The notes under the pieces are model-generated. The model was not told the origin of the DNA. It made no database searches and saw only the letters and a program-made list of their open reading frames with translations. 64,000 bases of DNA from Bradyrhizobium lablabi. Its GTDB lineage: Bacteria > Pseudomonadota > Alphaproteobacteria > Rhizobiales > Xanthobacteraceae. The position numbers and the translations under genes are program-made. Shown here piece after piece: positions 51,074 through 61,485 of the stretch (position 1 is the first letter of the stretch; each line of letters starts with the position of its first letter). Location of the stretch: positions 119,776-183,775 of the forward strand of contig NZ_JAFCJK010000013.1 in assembly GCF_018131005.1 (NCBI RefSeq). Reading direction: 5' to 3'.

Positions 51074-51180
51074 CTCTAGCGTTTGCGAGCGAATTGGATG
51101 CCGGTTCGCGCGAAGAAGACGCGTTCAAGCGAGAATCCACGGCTTCGGTTCTGACTCAATCAGAACCGATAATGCTCTAG
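51074..51180 (-). repeat. CTAG-ended repeat, CGCGAACCGG family
   Basis: On the minus strand: CTAGAGC, then a GGTTCTGATTGAGTCAGAACC palindrome, then AACGCGTCTTCTTCGCGCG, AACCGGCATCC and TTCGCTCGCAAACGCTAG. Its CTAGAGC end includes the stop codon (51177-51179) of the small hypothetical gene. Same family as 63897-64000. Confidence 0.82.
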
Positions 51181-51473
51181 TTTGCGGCGCCGCCGCTCTT
51201 GGTCTTGGATGACTGCTTCATTGTCGGCTTGGCCGGCGGTGTGGCCGCCTTTTTCGTCGCGTCGTCGCTGCGGGCGATCCCCCACGGATCGGCCGGCTTT
51301 TGGTCCGGCACATTGCCGAGCGAACGCTGGTAAGCGCGCTCGGCCTGCCGCTCCTGGGCCTTCTCCGCCGGCGTCTTGTCCTTGTCCTCCTCGCCATACT
51401 GCGGAACATGGCCCTGCGCCAAGGCAGTTCCGGCGATCAGGGCCATCATCACGGCCACCACGATTTTGCGCAT
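51177..51473 (-). CDS. Small exported hypothetical protein
   Basis: 98 residues: signal peptide MRKIVVAVMMALIAGTALAQ, then a low-complexity polar region (EEDKDKTPAEKAQERQAERA) and a Lys/Ala/Pro-rich tail. A GGGAG ribosome site precedes the ATG at 51473. The middle motif NVPDQKPADPWGIAR is typical of small rhizobial periplasmic proteins. The stop TAG is in the edge of the repeat at 51074. Function unknown. Confidence 0.7.
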   Translation of the reverse strand: MRKIVVAVMMALIAGTALAQGHVPQYGEEDKDKTPAEKAQERQAERAYQRSLGNVPDQKPADPWGIARSDDATKKAATPPAKPTMKQSSKTKSGGAAN

Positions 51474-51574
51474 TCTAAGAGCTCCCGGTTCCGCGGCGAG
51501 CATATCATTGCACCGCCTGCGGTACCAATGCCGTGCCGCGTGTCGCTGATATGACGATGGTCGAAGTTCGGGCG

Positions 51575-51880
51575 TCAGCAGGTCTCTCTGGTCGCTGCCC
51601 GCAGCATCGGCATTACCTCGTAGACGAATCCGGCATTGGCCTTCACGGCAGGATCGTTGGCGATGATCTCCTGCGGATCGAGATCGTCTGGCAGTTGAAG
51701 CACACCGAGCCCCCAGACCCCCGCCGGATCGGCCACCGGGCCGAACACCAGCGCGCGCCCCGCCCGCAGAAGTTCACCGCAATAGGCGACATGCGCCTGC
51801 ATGATCCCGGCCTCCTGCGGCGTCATGTCCTGCGGGAAGGTCTTGCGCGGGCCGGTCAGCTTGCAGACGAAGTATTTCAT
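51575..51880 (-). CDS. YCII-related domain protein
   Basis: 101 residues: MKYFVCKLTGPRKTFPQDMTP, MQAHVAYCGELLRAGRALVFGPV and GLGVLQLPDDLDPQEIIAND match the small YCII dimeric alpha/beta-barrel family, whose members are proposed to act on small molecules. A GGAG site is upstream of the ATG at 51880; the frame is open much further but that sequence overlaps other genes. Function unknown. Confidence 0.8.
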   Translation of the reverse strand: MKYFVCKLTGPRKTFPQDMTPQEAGIMQAHVAYCGELLRAGRALVFGPVADPAGVWGLGVLQLPDDLDPQEIIANDPAVKANAGFVYEVMPMLRAATRETC

Positions 51881-52020
51881 CGCAAAGGAACTCCATGCGT
51901 CTGCAGAAGTCGCAGACCGGCACCATATCGCGTCCGGCCTGAAAGGAAAGCAGCCCGCGTGTGCGCGCTTCGGGCGCCGCGGTCTCTGTAGACGCGGTTG
52001 TACGCGCAGTGATGAGATCA

Positions 52021-52518
52021 TCATGCGATTCGACTTGATCCCACCGTTGGGCAGAACGTTGGTGCGTCGAAGGCGGTCGACCACGGCATATGATATTGAC
52101 GTTGGCTTGCCGTGATGTGCGGGACGTGGATCAAGTTGTGTTCGAGCCGGTGGCTGTCGAACGTCTCGCCGCAGGCGCAGCGCATCAGCGAGTTCGGCGT
52201 CTGGCTCGGCAATTTCTCGCCGCGCTCCCACATCGCGTTTCTCCGCGCCGTCCAGTCGCGCTGATCGCGCCACGCCTGGAAGTCGGCTCCGGTGCGCTTC
52301 GGCAAACGGGCGCGCCATGCCGCCCCAAACGACGCGCGGGCCGCCTCGAACGACGGTGCCGTGCCGCCGCGGTGTTCGCCTGGGTTCGAGCCTGGATAGA
52401 AGCCGCACGACCATTGCCAGACCTCGGCCCCGCCGGGCGAACGCCAGGCTGTGCGCAACCACGCCGCAAGGACAGGAAACCGGAGGTGTGTTACAGGCGA
52501 CGATCGGCGACCTTGCAT
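52021..52518 (-). CDS. Conserved hypothetical protein of bradyrhizobia
   Basis: 165 residues with the pattern EVWQWSCGFYPGSNPGEHRGGTA, SFEAARASFGAAWRARLPKR, FQAWRDQRDWTARRNAMWERGEKLPSQ and CACGETFDSHRLEHNLIHVPHI. I recall proteins with this WSCGFYPG...RTxADFxxWRDQRDWTA pattern from Bradyrhizobium, often near mobile or accessory regions; no function known. The C-terminal part after HVPHI (from about 52110 down) looks unrelated, so this copy may be truncated or fused at its end. It is divergent from the peptidoglycan-binding-like gene. Confidence 0.65.
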   Translation of the reverse strand: MQGRRSSPVTHLRFPVLAAWLRTAWRSPGGAEVWQWSCGFYPGSNPGEHRGGTAPSFEAARASFGAAWRARLPKRTGADFQAWRDQRDWTARRNAMWERGEKLPSQTPNSLMRCACGETFDSHRLEHNLIHVPHITASQRQYHMPWSTAFDAPTFCPTVGSSRIA

Positions 52519-52545
52519 CCGCTCGCGACGCCCGAGGACAGCATC

Positions 52546-53412
52546 ATGCCGCTCTCATCGGAACTGTTCACAAAGGAAGGTCCGGGCAAAAAGCGTCTAG
52601 CCGACTGCGCCGTGAATCATCAGTTCAATATCTTTAAGGACAAGAAGCCGAATTTTCCCGGCACGGAGGACGCGGTCGGGCGAATCCAGACCGCGCTGCG
52701 GTCGCTGGGTTTCACCATCTCCGATGCGGCCGGCGTTTACGGAGAGTCGACGGCGAAGGCGGTGTTCGCTTTCAAGAGCGCTCATCGTCCCAAGCCGATC
52801 CTCGGCCCCGGCCAGACAGTTCCAGACCGTGTCGTCGGCATCCAGACCATCGCTGCACTCGACAAGGCAATGGTCGGAAAAGGCGAGAATCCCGATCCGA
52901 CGCCTCCCGGTCCGACGCCTCCCCCTCCTACGCCTCCCCGTCCGACGCCTCCCGGTCCGAAGCCCCCTCCTCCGACGCCTCCCCGTCCGACGCCTCCGCC
53001 GCCCGCGCCCAAACCGACGGACCGCAACTGGAAGTTCAGCCTCAAACTACAGACGAATCCGGATAGCATATTTAGCTTCACGCTAGAGCTGACCGATCCC
53101 GACGGCAACAGCGAAACCTTTCTCACTTCTAAACCTGTGAAGTTTACAAATACCTTGGGTACGCCAGTCAACTGCATCCAGGTTGGAAACCTGAAGTTCT
53201 CGAACGAGGTTTTCCTCGACGATATTCCCGGCTTCCTCGCCGGTGTGGCGCTCAAGCCTGGCGACCGCGCGGCGGTTCTCACCGGCACGCTGGCCGTCTC
53301 CGACTCGAAAGACATCAATTCCTTGGCGCCCATCACCGGCGCAGCTCAGGGACAGCCGAACGCAGGCGGCGTCTTTTTCGTGGTTTCCGTGCTAGAACGG
53401 TTGGCGTTCTAG
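52546..53412 (+). CDS. Peptidoglycan-binding-like protein with proline-rich linker
   Basis: 288 residues in three parts: an N-terminal domain (about 20-112) resembling PG_binding_1 (VGRIQTALRSLGFTISDAAG, YGESTAKAVFAFKSAH, VVGIQTIAALDKAMV), a linker 117-158 built of PTPP/PRPTPP repeats (bases 52894-53019), and a C-terminal beta-rich domain (FSFTLELTDPDGNSETFLTS to VVSVLERLAF) not recognised. No signal peptide is seen at the chosen start (52546); upstream in-frame sequence overlaps the divergent gene. Such domain orders occur in secreted or contractile-injection-associated proteins, but nothing nearby supports that. Confidence 0.7.
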   Translation: MPLSSELFTKEGPGKKRLADCAVNHQFNIFKDKKPNFPGTEDAVGRIQTALRSLGFTISDAAGVYGESTAKAVFAFKSAHRPKPILGPGQTVPDRVVGIQTIAALDKAMVGKGENPDPTPPGPTPPPPTPPRPTPPGPKPPPPTPPRPTPPPPAPKPTDRNWKFSLKLQTNPDSIFSFTLELTDPDGNSETFLTSKPVKFTNTLGTPVNCIQVGNLKFSNEVFLDDIPGFLAGVALKPGDRAAVLTGTLAVSDSKDINSLAPITGAAQGQPNAGGVFFVVSVLERLAF

Positions 53413-53433
53413 CGGTCCGCGACGCGCCGGCCG

Positions 53434-53646
53434 TTACGCGCCGCCGGGCGGCCGCGCTTTGGCCTGGGCAATCCTGGGCCGGAGCATCGGCCGGAGCTCG
53501 ACGCCCGAGACCGGCGGCAGATCGTCGGGCCGCCAGTAGCGAACGCCATCGACCAGGCATTCGATCAAGGGCATGCTGATGCGCATGTGACGGACCTGGT
53601 TCGCGGTCGTCAGATACGGAAGCACGATGACCATGTGCGGCTGCAT
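53434..53646 (-). CDS. Short hypothetical protein
   Basis: 70 codons: MQPHMVIVLPYLTTANQVRH, then MRISMPLIECLVDGVRYWRP and DDLPPVSGVELRPMLRP. The middle reads like a real small domain but no good ribosome site precedes the ATG at 53646, and a shorter start at MRISMPLIE or MPLIE is possible. It converges on the preceding plus-strand gene. Confidence 0.4.
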   Translation of the reverse strand: MQPHMVIVLPYLTTANQVRHMRISMPLIECLVDGVRYWRPDDLPPVSGVELRPMLRPRIAQAKARPPGGA

Positions 53647-53709
53647 GGAGCGGCGCCGTGGTCCCGGCCGCGGAATCGGTCAACTGGCGCTCGATCGGGC
53701 GGGTCGAAA

Positions 53710-53784
<75 letters not shown>

Positions 53785-53835
53785 TTACGCCGTCTCTTTA
53801 GCCTTGCCCGCACCCGCGGTGCAAGATCGCAAAAT

Positions 53836-53966
53836 CCTAAAACGCGGTGAGATTAGGCTGAATCATCATCGCGCTTTAGGTCCTTGTTTGAGCATGATCT
53901 CCGCGCAAACGCTGCGCGTTTGTCGCGAGGGAAAACCGCTACGCACTTTTTCGGATCATGCTCTAA
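53836..53966 (-). repeat. Palindromic repeat, GCATGATC family, long form
   Basis: On the minus strand: TTAGAGCATGATCCGAAAAA, GCGGTTTTCCCTCGCGACAA, an ACGCGCAGCGTTTGCGC hairpin, AGATCATGCTCAAACAAGG, and the tail ending CTCACCGCGTTTTAGG. The leading TTAG replaces CTAG and its TAG is the stop codon of the GFA gene (53963-53965). Confidence 0.78.
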
Positions 53967-54367
53967 TCGGTCGGCCGCCCCGGTAAATCCCTGAGATCGC
54001 TGATCCATGGCGCCGCCGAGCGGCACCAGATCTGGCGCCTCGGCGGCAATTGGTCGCGCTGGCGGATGCTGCCCCAGCGAATTCCCCAATCCCCGGGACC
54101 GCCCTCCTCGCCGCTCGTAAACAGCGGGGAACCGCAATTGCCGCAGAAATGCTGGAAGCGGGTTCGGCCGTTGTCGCCCTTTTTCCCGTAGACCTTCGGC
54201 GCCTGTCCGGTCAGGCGCACCTGGTCGGCGGCGCAGATCACGGTCACCCTATAGGGCGATCCGGTCAGCGTCTGGCAATCCGTGCAATGGCAGATCGACA
54301 CACGCTCGGGATCGATCTCGGCCTGAAAGGTCACGCACCCGCAATGGCACTGACCGTTAATCTGCAT
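53963..54367 (-). CDS. GFA-family protein (glutathione-dependent formaldehyde-activating-like)
   Basis: 134 residues with zinc-binding Cys: CHCGCVTFQ (residues 7-11), ICHCTDCQTLTGSPY and FQHFCGNCGSPLF. This is the Mss4-like GFA fold; most members have no proven activity. It starts MQINGQCHCGCVTF at 54367. It is separated from lon by a terminator, so it is transcribed on its own from the 54368-54400 region. Its TAG stop comes from the repeat edge. Confidence 0.88.
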   Translation of the reverse strand: MQINGQCHCGCVTFQAEIDPERVSICHCTDCQTLTGSPYRVTVICAADQVRLTGQAPKVYGKKGDNGRTRFQHFCGNCGSPLFTSGEEGGPGDWGIRWGSIRQRDQLPPRRQIWCRSAAPWISDLRDLPGRPTD

Positions 54368-54404
54368 CCGCGCTCCTTCGTACTCGAAAGGCTCGAGGCC
54401 ACCA

Positions 54405-54431
54405 GCAAAAACGGCGCCCGAAGGCGCCGTT
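54405..54431 (-). terminator. Rho-independent terminator of lon
   Basis: On the minus strand ACGGCGCC, loop TTCG, GGCGCCGT and then TTTTGC. It lies about 25 bases past the lon stop codon. Confidence 0.85.
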
Positions 54432-54455
54432 CTATCACTTTCATCAAACGTTGGC

Positions 54456-56882
<2,427 letters not shown>

Positions 56883-57040
56883 GGCGTATTCCTTTTGTTT
56901 TGCCCCCTTGCACACGGCCCGCCCGCTCACGCAACCGCCACAAGGTGCCTTATTGATCCAAAAACAGCGAGTCAAAATCGACTGCTTCTTCGGATCGTGA
57001 AGCAACGAATCTCAACGCATGAGCACCGTCACCGATAGCA

Positions 57041-57072
57041 TTAGGTGGCTATCGGGCACAGGGGAGTCAAGT
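57041..57072 (-). promoter_or_regulatory. Candidate heat-shock-like promoter of lon
   Basis: On the minus strand CTTGAC is followed after 17 bases by CCACCTAAT, with similarity to the alphaproteobacterial RpoH pattern CTTGA...C-rich -10. It lies 159 bases before the lon ATG. Lon is a classical heat-shock gene. The match is imperfect, so this is a suggestion only. Confidence 0.35.
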
Positions 57073-57179
57073 ACGGAGAAATGCCCGTAAATTCGAGCTA
57101 ACAAGCGGTCGCCGCTATGTCGCGGCGGCCGCCTAAACGCGGCGGCAGCCGTGCATTTTTGGCAGATCAATGCGAGCGC

Positions 57180-58454
57180 TTAGGCGCTCGCGCTGCTCTC
57201 GACGGCGCGGTCGGAACGATCCGCGTAGATGTAGAGCGGACGGGCCGTTCCCTCCACCACTTCACGCGAGATCACGACTTCCTCGACGCCTTCCAGGCCC
57301 GGGAGGTCGAACATGGTCTCGAGCAGGATGCTCTCCAGGATCGAACGCAGCCCGCGTGCGCCGGTCTTGCGCTCGATCGCCTTGCGGGCAACCGCGCCAA
57401 GCGCCTCGTCGGCGAATGTCAGCTCGATGCTCTCCATCTCGAACAGGCGCTGGTACTGCTTCACCAGGGCGTTCTTCGGATCGGTAAGAATCTTCTTCAG
57501 CGAGGCCTCATCCAGGTCTTCCAGCGTGGCAACAACCGGAAGACGGCCGACGAATTCCGGGATCAGGCCGTATTTGAGCAAGTCCTCCGGCTCGACGTGG
57601 CGGAAAATCTCGCCGGTACGTCGATCCTCCGGCGCCAGCACCTGCGCGGCGAAACCGATCGAGGTCGAACGGCCGCGTGCCGAAATGATCTTCTCGAGGC
57701 CAGAGAAGGCGCCGCCGCAGATGAACAGTATATTGGTGGTGTCGACCTGCAGGAACTCCTGCTGCGGATGCTTGCGGCCGCCCTGCGGCGGAACCGAAGC
57801 CACCGTGCCCTCCATGATCTTCAACAGCGCCTGCTGCACGCCCTCGCCCGACACGTCACGGGTGATCGAGGGATTGTCCGACTTGCGGCTGATCTTGTCG
57901 ATTTCGTCGATGTAGACGATGCCGCGCTGCGCGCGCTCGACATTGTAGTCGGCCGCCTGCAACAGCTTCAGGATGATGTTCTCGACGTCCTCGCCGACGT
58001 AACCGGCTTCGGTCAGCGTCGTCGCGTCAGCCATGGTGAAGGGAACGTCCAGGATGCGGGCGAGCGTCTGCGCGAGCAGCGTCTTGCCGGAGCCCGTCGG
58101 ACCGATCAGAAGGATGTTCGACTTCGCGAGTTCGACGTCATTGTGCTTGGTCTGGTGATTGAGCCGCTTGTAGTGATTGTGCACGGCGACCGACAGCACT
58201 TTCTTGGCGTGGCTCTGGCCGATCACGTAGTCGTCCAGCACCTTGCAGATTTCTTTCGGCGTCGGGATGCCGTCGCGCGACTTCACCAGCGAGGACTTGT
58301 TCTCCTCGCGAATGATGTCCATGCAGAGTTCAACGCATTCGTCGCAGATGAAGACGGTCGGTCCTGCAATCAGCTTGCGGACTTCGTGCTGGCTCTTGCC
58401 GCAGAACGAGCAGTATAGCGTGTTCTTGGAGTCGCTCGTGCCGACCTTACTCAT
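57180..58454 (-). CDS. clpX: ATP-dependent Clp protease ATP-binding subunit ClpX
   Basis: 424-residue unfoldase that feeds substrates to ClpP. The zinc-binding domain is CSFCGKSQHEVRKLIAGPTV with the second pair CDECVELC; Walker A is IGPTGSGKTLLAQTLA; Walker B is GIVYIDEIDKI; the IGF loop region IPEFVGRLPVVATL is present. Normal length. It is transcribed in the same direction as clpP, 446 bases downstream of it. Confidence 0.97.
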   Translation of the reverse strand: MSKVGTSDSKNTLYCSFCGKSQHEVRKLIAGPTVFICDECVELCMDIIREENKSSLVKSRDGIPTPKEICKVLDDYVIGQSHAKKVLSVAVHNHYKRLNHQTKHNDVELAKSNILLIGPTGSGKTLLAQTLARILDVPFTMADATTLTEAGYVGEDVENIILKLLQAADYNVERAQRGIVYIDEIDKISRKSDNPSITRDVSGEGVQQALLKIMEGTVASVPPQGGRKHPQQEFLQVDTTNILFICGGAFSGLEKIISARGRSTSIGFAAQVLAPEDRRTGEIFRHVEPEDLLKYGLIPEFVGRLPVVATLEDLDEASLKKILTDPKNALVKQYQRLFEMESIELTFADEALGAVARKAIERKTGARGLRSILESILLETMFDLPGLEGVEEVVISREVVEGTARPLYIYADRSDRAVESSASA

Positions 58455-58900
58455 TCATTATCTCCGTCCGCCGTTCGATCCCGCTTGCCAGATCGACCCA
58501 TTCCGGCACCAAACCGGAGCTTATGGGTAGATAGAGCAAATTCCGTACCAAAAAAGACCCTGCGCAATTCAGACCGCGCGAATCACGGTCTATTCGAATC
58601 TCCCGCAACCATAGCCGTCACGGCCATAGCCAACCATGCTGGCACCCGACTATCAAGAATTCGCTAATCGGGCCGCAAGCTCAACACCGTGACAATACCG
58701 TGATTTCCGGCGTTCGCACGTGGAATACGCCACAAAATCCATGGATCGTTGCGGGTTTGCCACGGAGCTGATGAGCACGAAAGCGGAACCTTTCCACCAG
58801 TGCCAGGGTGTGGGCAGACAAGCCGGCGAGCCTCCCCCTACCGGATCTGTGAGGCGCCGGTGCCGAAATCACACCGACGCCCGGGGAAAGCACTTACGAC
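58455..58900. other. Intergenic region between clpP and clpX
   Basis: About 450 bases with no credible gene on either strand. It probably holds an own promoter for clpX, since many alphaproteobacteria keep clpP and clpX closer. No clear terminator hairpin with T-run was found. Confidence 0.45.
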
Positions 58901-59536
58901 CTACGCGGCCTTCGCCGCGGTGGGGTCCTCGGGGCGCTTGTCGATGACCTTGTCGACGAGACCGAACGCCTTGGCGTCCTCCGCGGTCAGGAACTTGTCG
59001 CGCTCAAGCGCATCCTCGATCGACTTGTAAGTCTGGCCGGTGTGCTTCACGTAGATTTCGTTGAGGCGCTTCTTCAGATTCAGGATTTCCTGCGCGTGCA
59101 GCATGATGTCCGTGGCCTGACCCTGGAAGCCGCCCGAAGGCTGGTGAACCATGATGCGCGAATTCGGCAGAGTGAAGCGCATGTCCTTCTCACCGGCCGC
59201 CAGCAGCAGCGAACCCATCGAGGCCGCCTGCCCGGTGCATAGCGTGGACACCGGCGGGCGAATGAATTGCATGGTGTCGTAGATCGCGAGGCCCGACGTC
59301 ACCACGCCGCCCGGCGAGTTGATGTACATCGAGATTTCCTTCTTCGGATTCTCGGCCTCGAGGAACAGGAGCTGCGCGACGATCAGCGTCGACATGCCGT
59401 CTTCCACCGGACCTGTCACGAAGATGATGCGCTCCTTGAGCAGCCGCGAGAAAATGTCGTAGGCGCGTTCACCGCGATTGGTCTGCTCGACGACCATCGG
59501 GACGAGGTTCATGTAGGTTTCAACGGGATCGCGCAT
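58901..59536 (-). CDS. clpP: ATP-dependent Clp protease proteolytic subunit ClpP
   Basis: 211-residue serine peptidase that forms the tetradecameric chamber for ClpX/ClpA. Catalytic Ser is in CTGQAASMGSLLLAAG, His in NSRIMVHQPSGGFQGQA, and the Asp in the C-terminal part. The start at 59536 (MRDPVETYMNLVPMVVEQTN) follows the usual alphaproteobacterial form; an ATG four codons earlier (59548) is possible. It lies 193 bases after tig. Confidence 0.96.
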   Translation of the reverse strand: MRDPVETYMNLVPMVVEQTNRGERAYDIFSRLLKERIIFVTGPVEDGMSTLIVAQLLFLEAENPKKEISMYINSPGGVVTSGLAIYDTMQFIRPPVSTLCTGQAASMGSLLLAAGEKDMRFTLPNSRIMVHQPSGGFQGQATDIMLHAQEILNLKKRLNEIYVKHTGQTYKSIEDALERDKFLTAEDAKAFGLVDKVIDKRPEDPTAAKAA

Positions 59537-59729
59537 GAGACAACCCATGGGTTAGGAGTGATGCAGAGAAATTGGCTTAACCCAGATATAGGCCAATTTC
59601 CTGGCAACAAGGCCGGCACTAGCCAGTTGGGCAGGTGCAAGTTCAAACTGATTCGACGAAAGCCGCCTAGCGACGGGATACCGCCGCCCTGGCGCTTTCT
59701 CGGTTCATTATTAACGCGAGGTGCCGCGA

Positions 59730-61091
59730 CTACGCGGCAGTTTTCTCGCCGTCTTCATCCTTGAATAGCTCATCCTTGGTGACCTTCTTCTCGGTCACGT
59801 TGGCAAGTTCGAGGATGAAGTCGACCACCTTGTCCTCATAGATCGGTGCGCGAAGCTGGGCCAGCGCCTGGGCATTGTTGCGGTAGTAATCCCAAATTTC
59901 CTTCTCGCGGCCCGGCATCTGGCGGGCGCGCTCGATCACGGCGCGGCCGACCTCGTCGTCGGTCACGGTAATCTTGTTCTTCTCGCCGATCTCCGAGAGC
60001 ACAAGGCCGAGACGGACACGGCGGTCCGCGATCTTCTGGTACTCGTCCTTGGCAGCCTCTTCCGTGGTGTTCTCGTCGGCGAAGGTCTTGCCGGATGAAT
60101 CCATCTCCGCCTTGATCGAATTCCACATCAGGTTGAACTCTTCGGCGACCAGCGAAGGCGGCGCCTCGAACTTGTGGCTCTCGTCGAGACGGTCGAGCAG
60201 CGCTCGCTTGACACGCTGACGCGTTGCGCCGGCGAACTCGGCCGTCAACCGCTCGCGCGCGGCTTCCTTGAGCTTGTCGAGCGACTCCAGGCCAAGCGTC
60301 TTGGCGAAATCGTCGTCGATGTTGACCTCGCCAGGCGCCTCGATATTCGTCGCGGTGGTCTCGAACTCGGCCGGCTTCCCCGCGAGCTTGTCGTTGAGAT
60401 AGTTGGTCGGAAAGTTCACCTTCAGCGTGCGGGTCTCGCCGGAACCGATACCGATGAGCTGCTCCTCGAAGCCAGGAATGAACTGGCCGGTACCGATCGC
60501 GACCTGGATGCCCTCGCCGGTGCCGCCTTCAAAAGCCTCGCCGTTGATCGTGCCCTTGAAGTTGATGGTGACGCGATCGCCGGTCTCGGCCTTTGCGCCC
60601 TCCGCCTTTGCGTTGTACGGGCGGCTGCCGTCGGCGATGCGCTTGATGGCGTCGTCGACGTCGGCCTCGGACACCTCGACCACAGGTTTCTCGACCGAGA
60701 AGGTCTTGAAGTCGGCGAGCTGAATCTGCGGCACAACCTCGATCGCGACCGTATAGGTCAGGTCGGTCTTGCCCGAAAGCAACTCCTCGACCTCCTTCTG
60801 CTCCGTCGGCATGGTGATCTTCGGCTCGGTCGCGAGGCGGAAGCCGCGATCGGTGAATATCTGGGTGTTGGTGTCGCGGATGGTCTGGTCGATGGTCTCG
60901 GCCATCACAGAGCGACCATAGACCTTCTTCAGATGCGACACCGGCACCTTGCCGGGACGGAAGCCGTTGAGGCGGACCTTGTCCTTGAGATCGACCAGCT
61001 TGGCGTCGGCCTTGGCATCGAGATCGGTTGCCGGGACGCTGACCTTAAATTCGTGCTTCAGTCCCTCGTTGAGGGTTTCGGTGACCTGCAT
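59730..61091 (-). CDS. tig: Trigger factor
   Basis: 453-residue ribosome-bound chaperone. N-terminal ribosome-binding domain with the signature GFRPGKVPVSHLKKVYG, PPIase domain (GDRVTINFKGTINGEAFEGGTG, FIPGFEEQLIGI) and the helical C-terminal arms, ending DEDGEKTAA. It begins the tig-clpP-clpX-lon series, the conserved order of quality-control genes. Confidence 0.96.
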   Translation of the reverse strand: MQVTETLNEGLKHEFKVSVPATDLDAKADAKLVDLKDKVRLNGFRPGKVPVSHLKKVYGRSVMAETIDQTIRDTNTQIFTDRGFRLATEPKITMPTEQKEVEELLSGKTDLTYTVAIEVVPQIQLADFKTFSVEKPVVEVSEADVDDAIKRIADGSRPYNAKAEGAKAETGDRVTINFKGTINGEAFEGGTGEGIQVAIGTGQFIPGFEEQLIGIGSGETRTLKVNFPTNYLNDKLAGKPAEFETTATNIEAPGEVNIDDDFAKTLGLESLDKLKEAARERLTAEFAGATRQRVKRALLDRLDESHKFEAPPSLVAEEFNLMWNSIKAEMDSSGKTFADENTTEEAAKDEYQKIADRRVRLGLVLSEIGEKNKITVTDDEVGRAVIERARQMPGREKEIWDYYRNNAQALAQLRAPIYEDKVVDFILELANVTEKKVTKDELFKDEDGEKTAA

Positions 61092-61248
61092 GGTGTCAAT
61101 CTTCTTCCGCTTTTGCCGCGGCCCGATCGGCCGAGACGGTGTTCAGTCAAGTCGACGCGCGGCCAACAGCCGAACGCCGGTGGGTTTGGCTAACCCCGCC
61201 CCGCCAGGCGAAGGTTCTCCAGAGGATCATGCAAACGCTGCAAGCGCT

Positions 61249-61333
61249 TGGTGCGGGCGGAGGGACTCGAACCCCCACAACTTTCGTCACTGGAACCTAA
61301 ATCCAGCGCGTCTACCAGTTCCGCCACGCCCGC
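61249..61333 (-). tRNA. tRNA-Leu (anticodon TAG)
   Basis: 85 bases on the minus strand with a long variable arm: acceptor GCGGGCG with CGCCCGC, D-arm GGCGGAACTGGTAGACGC, anticodon arm CTGGATTTAGGTTCCAG with TAG, variable arm TGACGAAAGTTGTG, T-arm GGGGGTTCGAGTCCCTC and encoded CCA. Confidence 0.97.
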
Positions 61334-61485
61334 GTGAAAAGCATCCAATCCGGCCGCGATGCCGCGGGCGGCCGGGCTTATAACATGCGCCTGCCGGTTC
61401 GCAGCAAAAAAATGGCGGCTTTTGTCGCTGCCTGCGACGTGTCGCGGCTGGACAGATGCACGAGAAAATGGTCCGCATCGGCCCG

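Noticed and set aside
57172..57191. Palindrome at the clpX stop codon as a terminator
   Set aside because: GCGAGCGC/GCGCTCGC forms a good stem but no T-run follows on the minus strand, so termination cannot be claimed.
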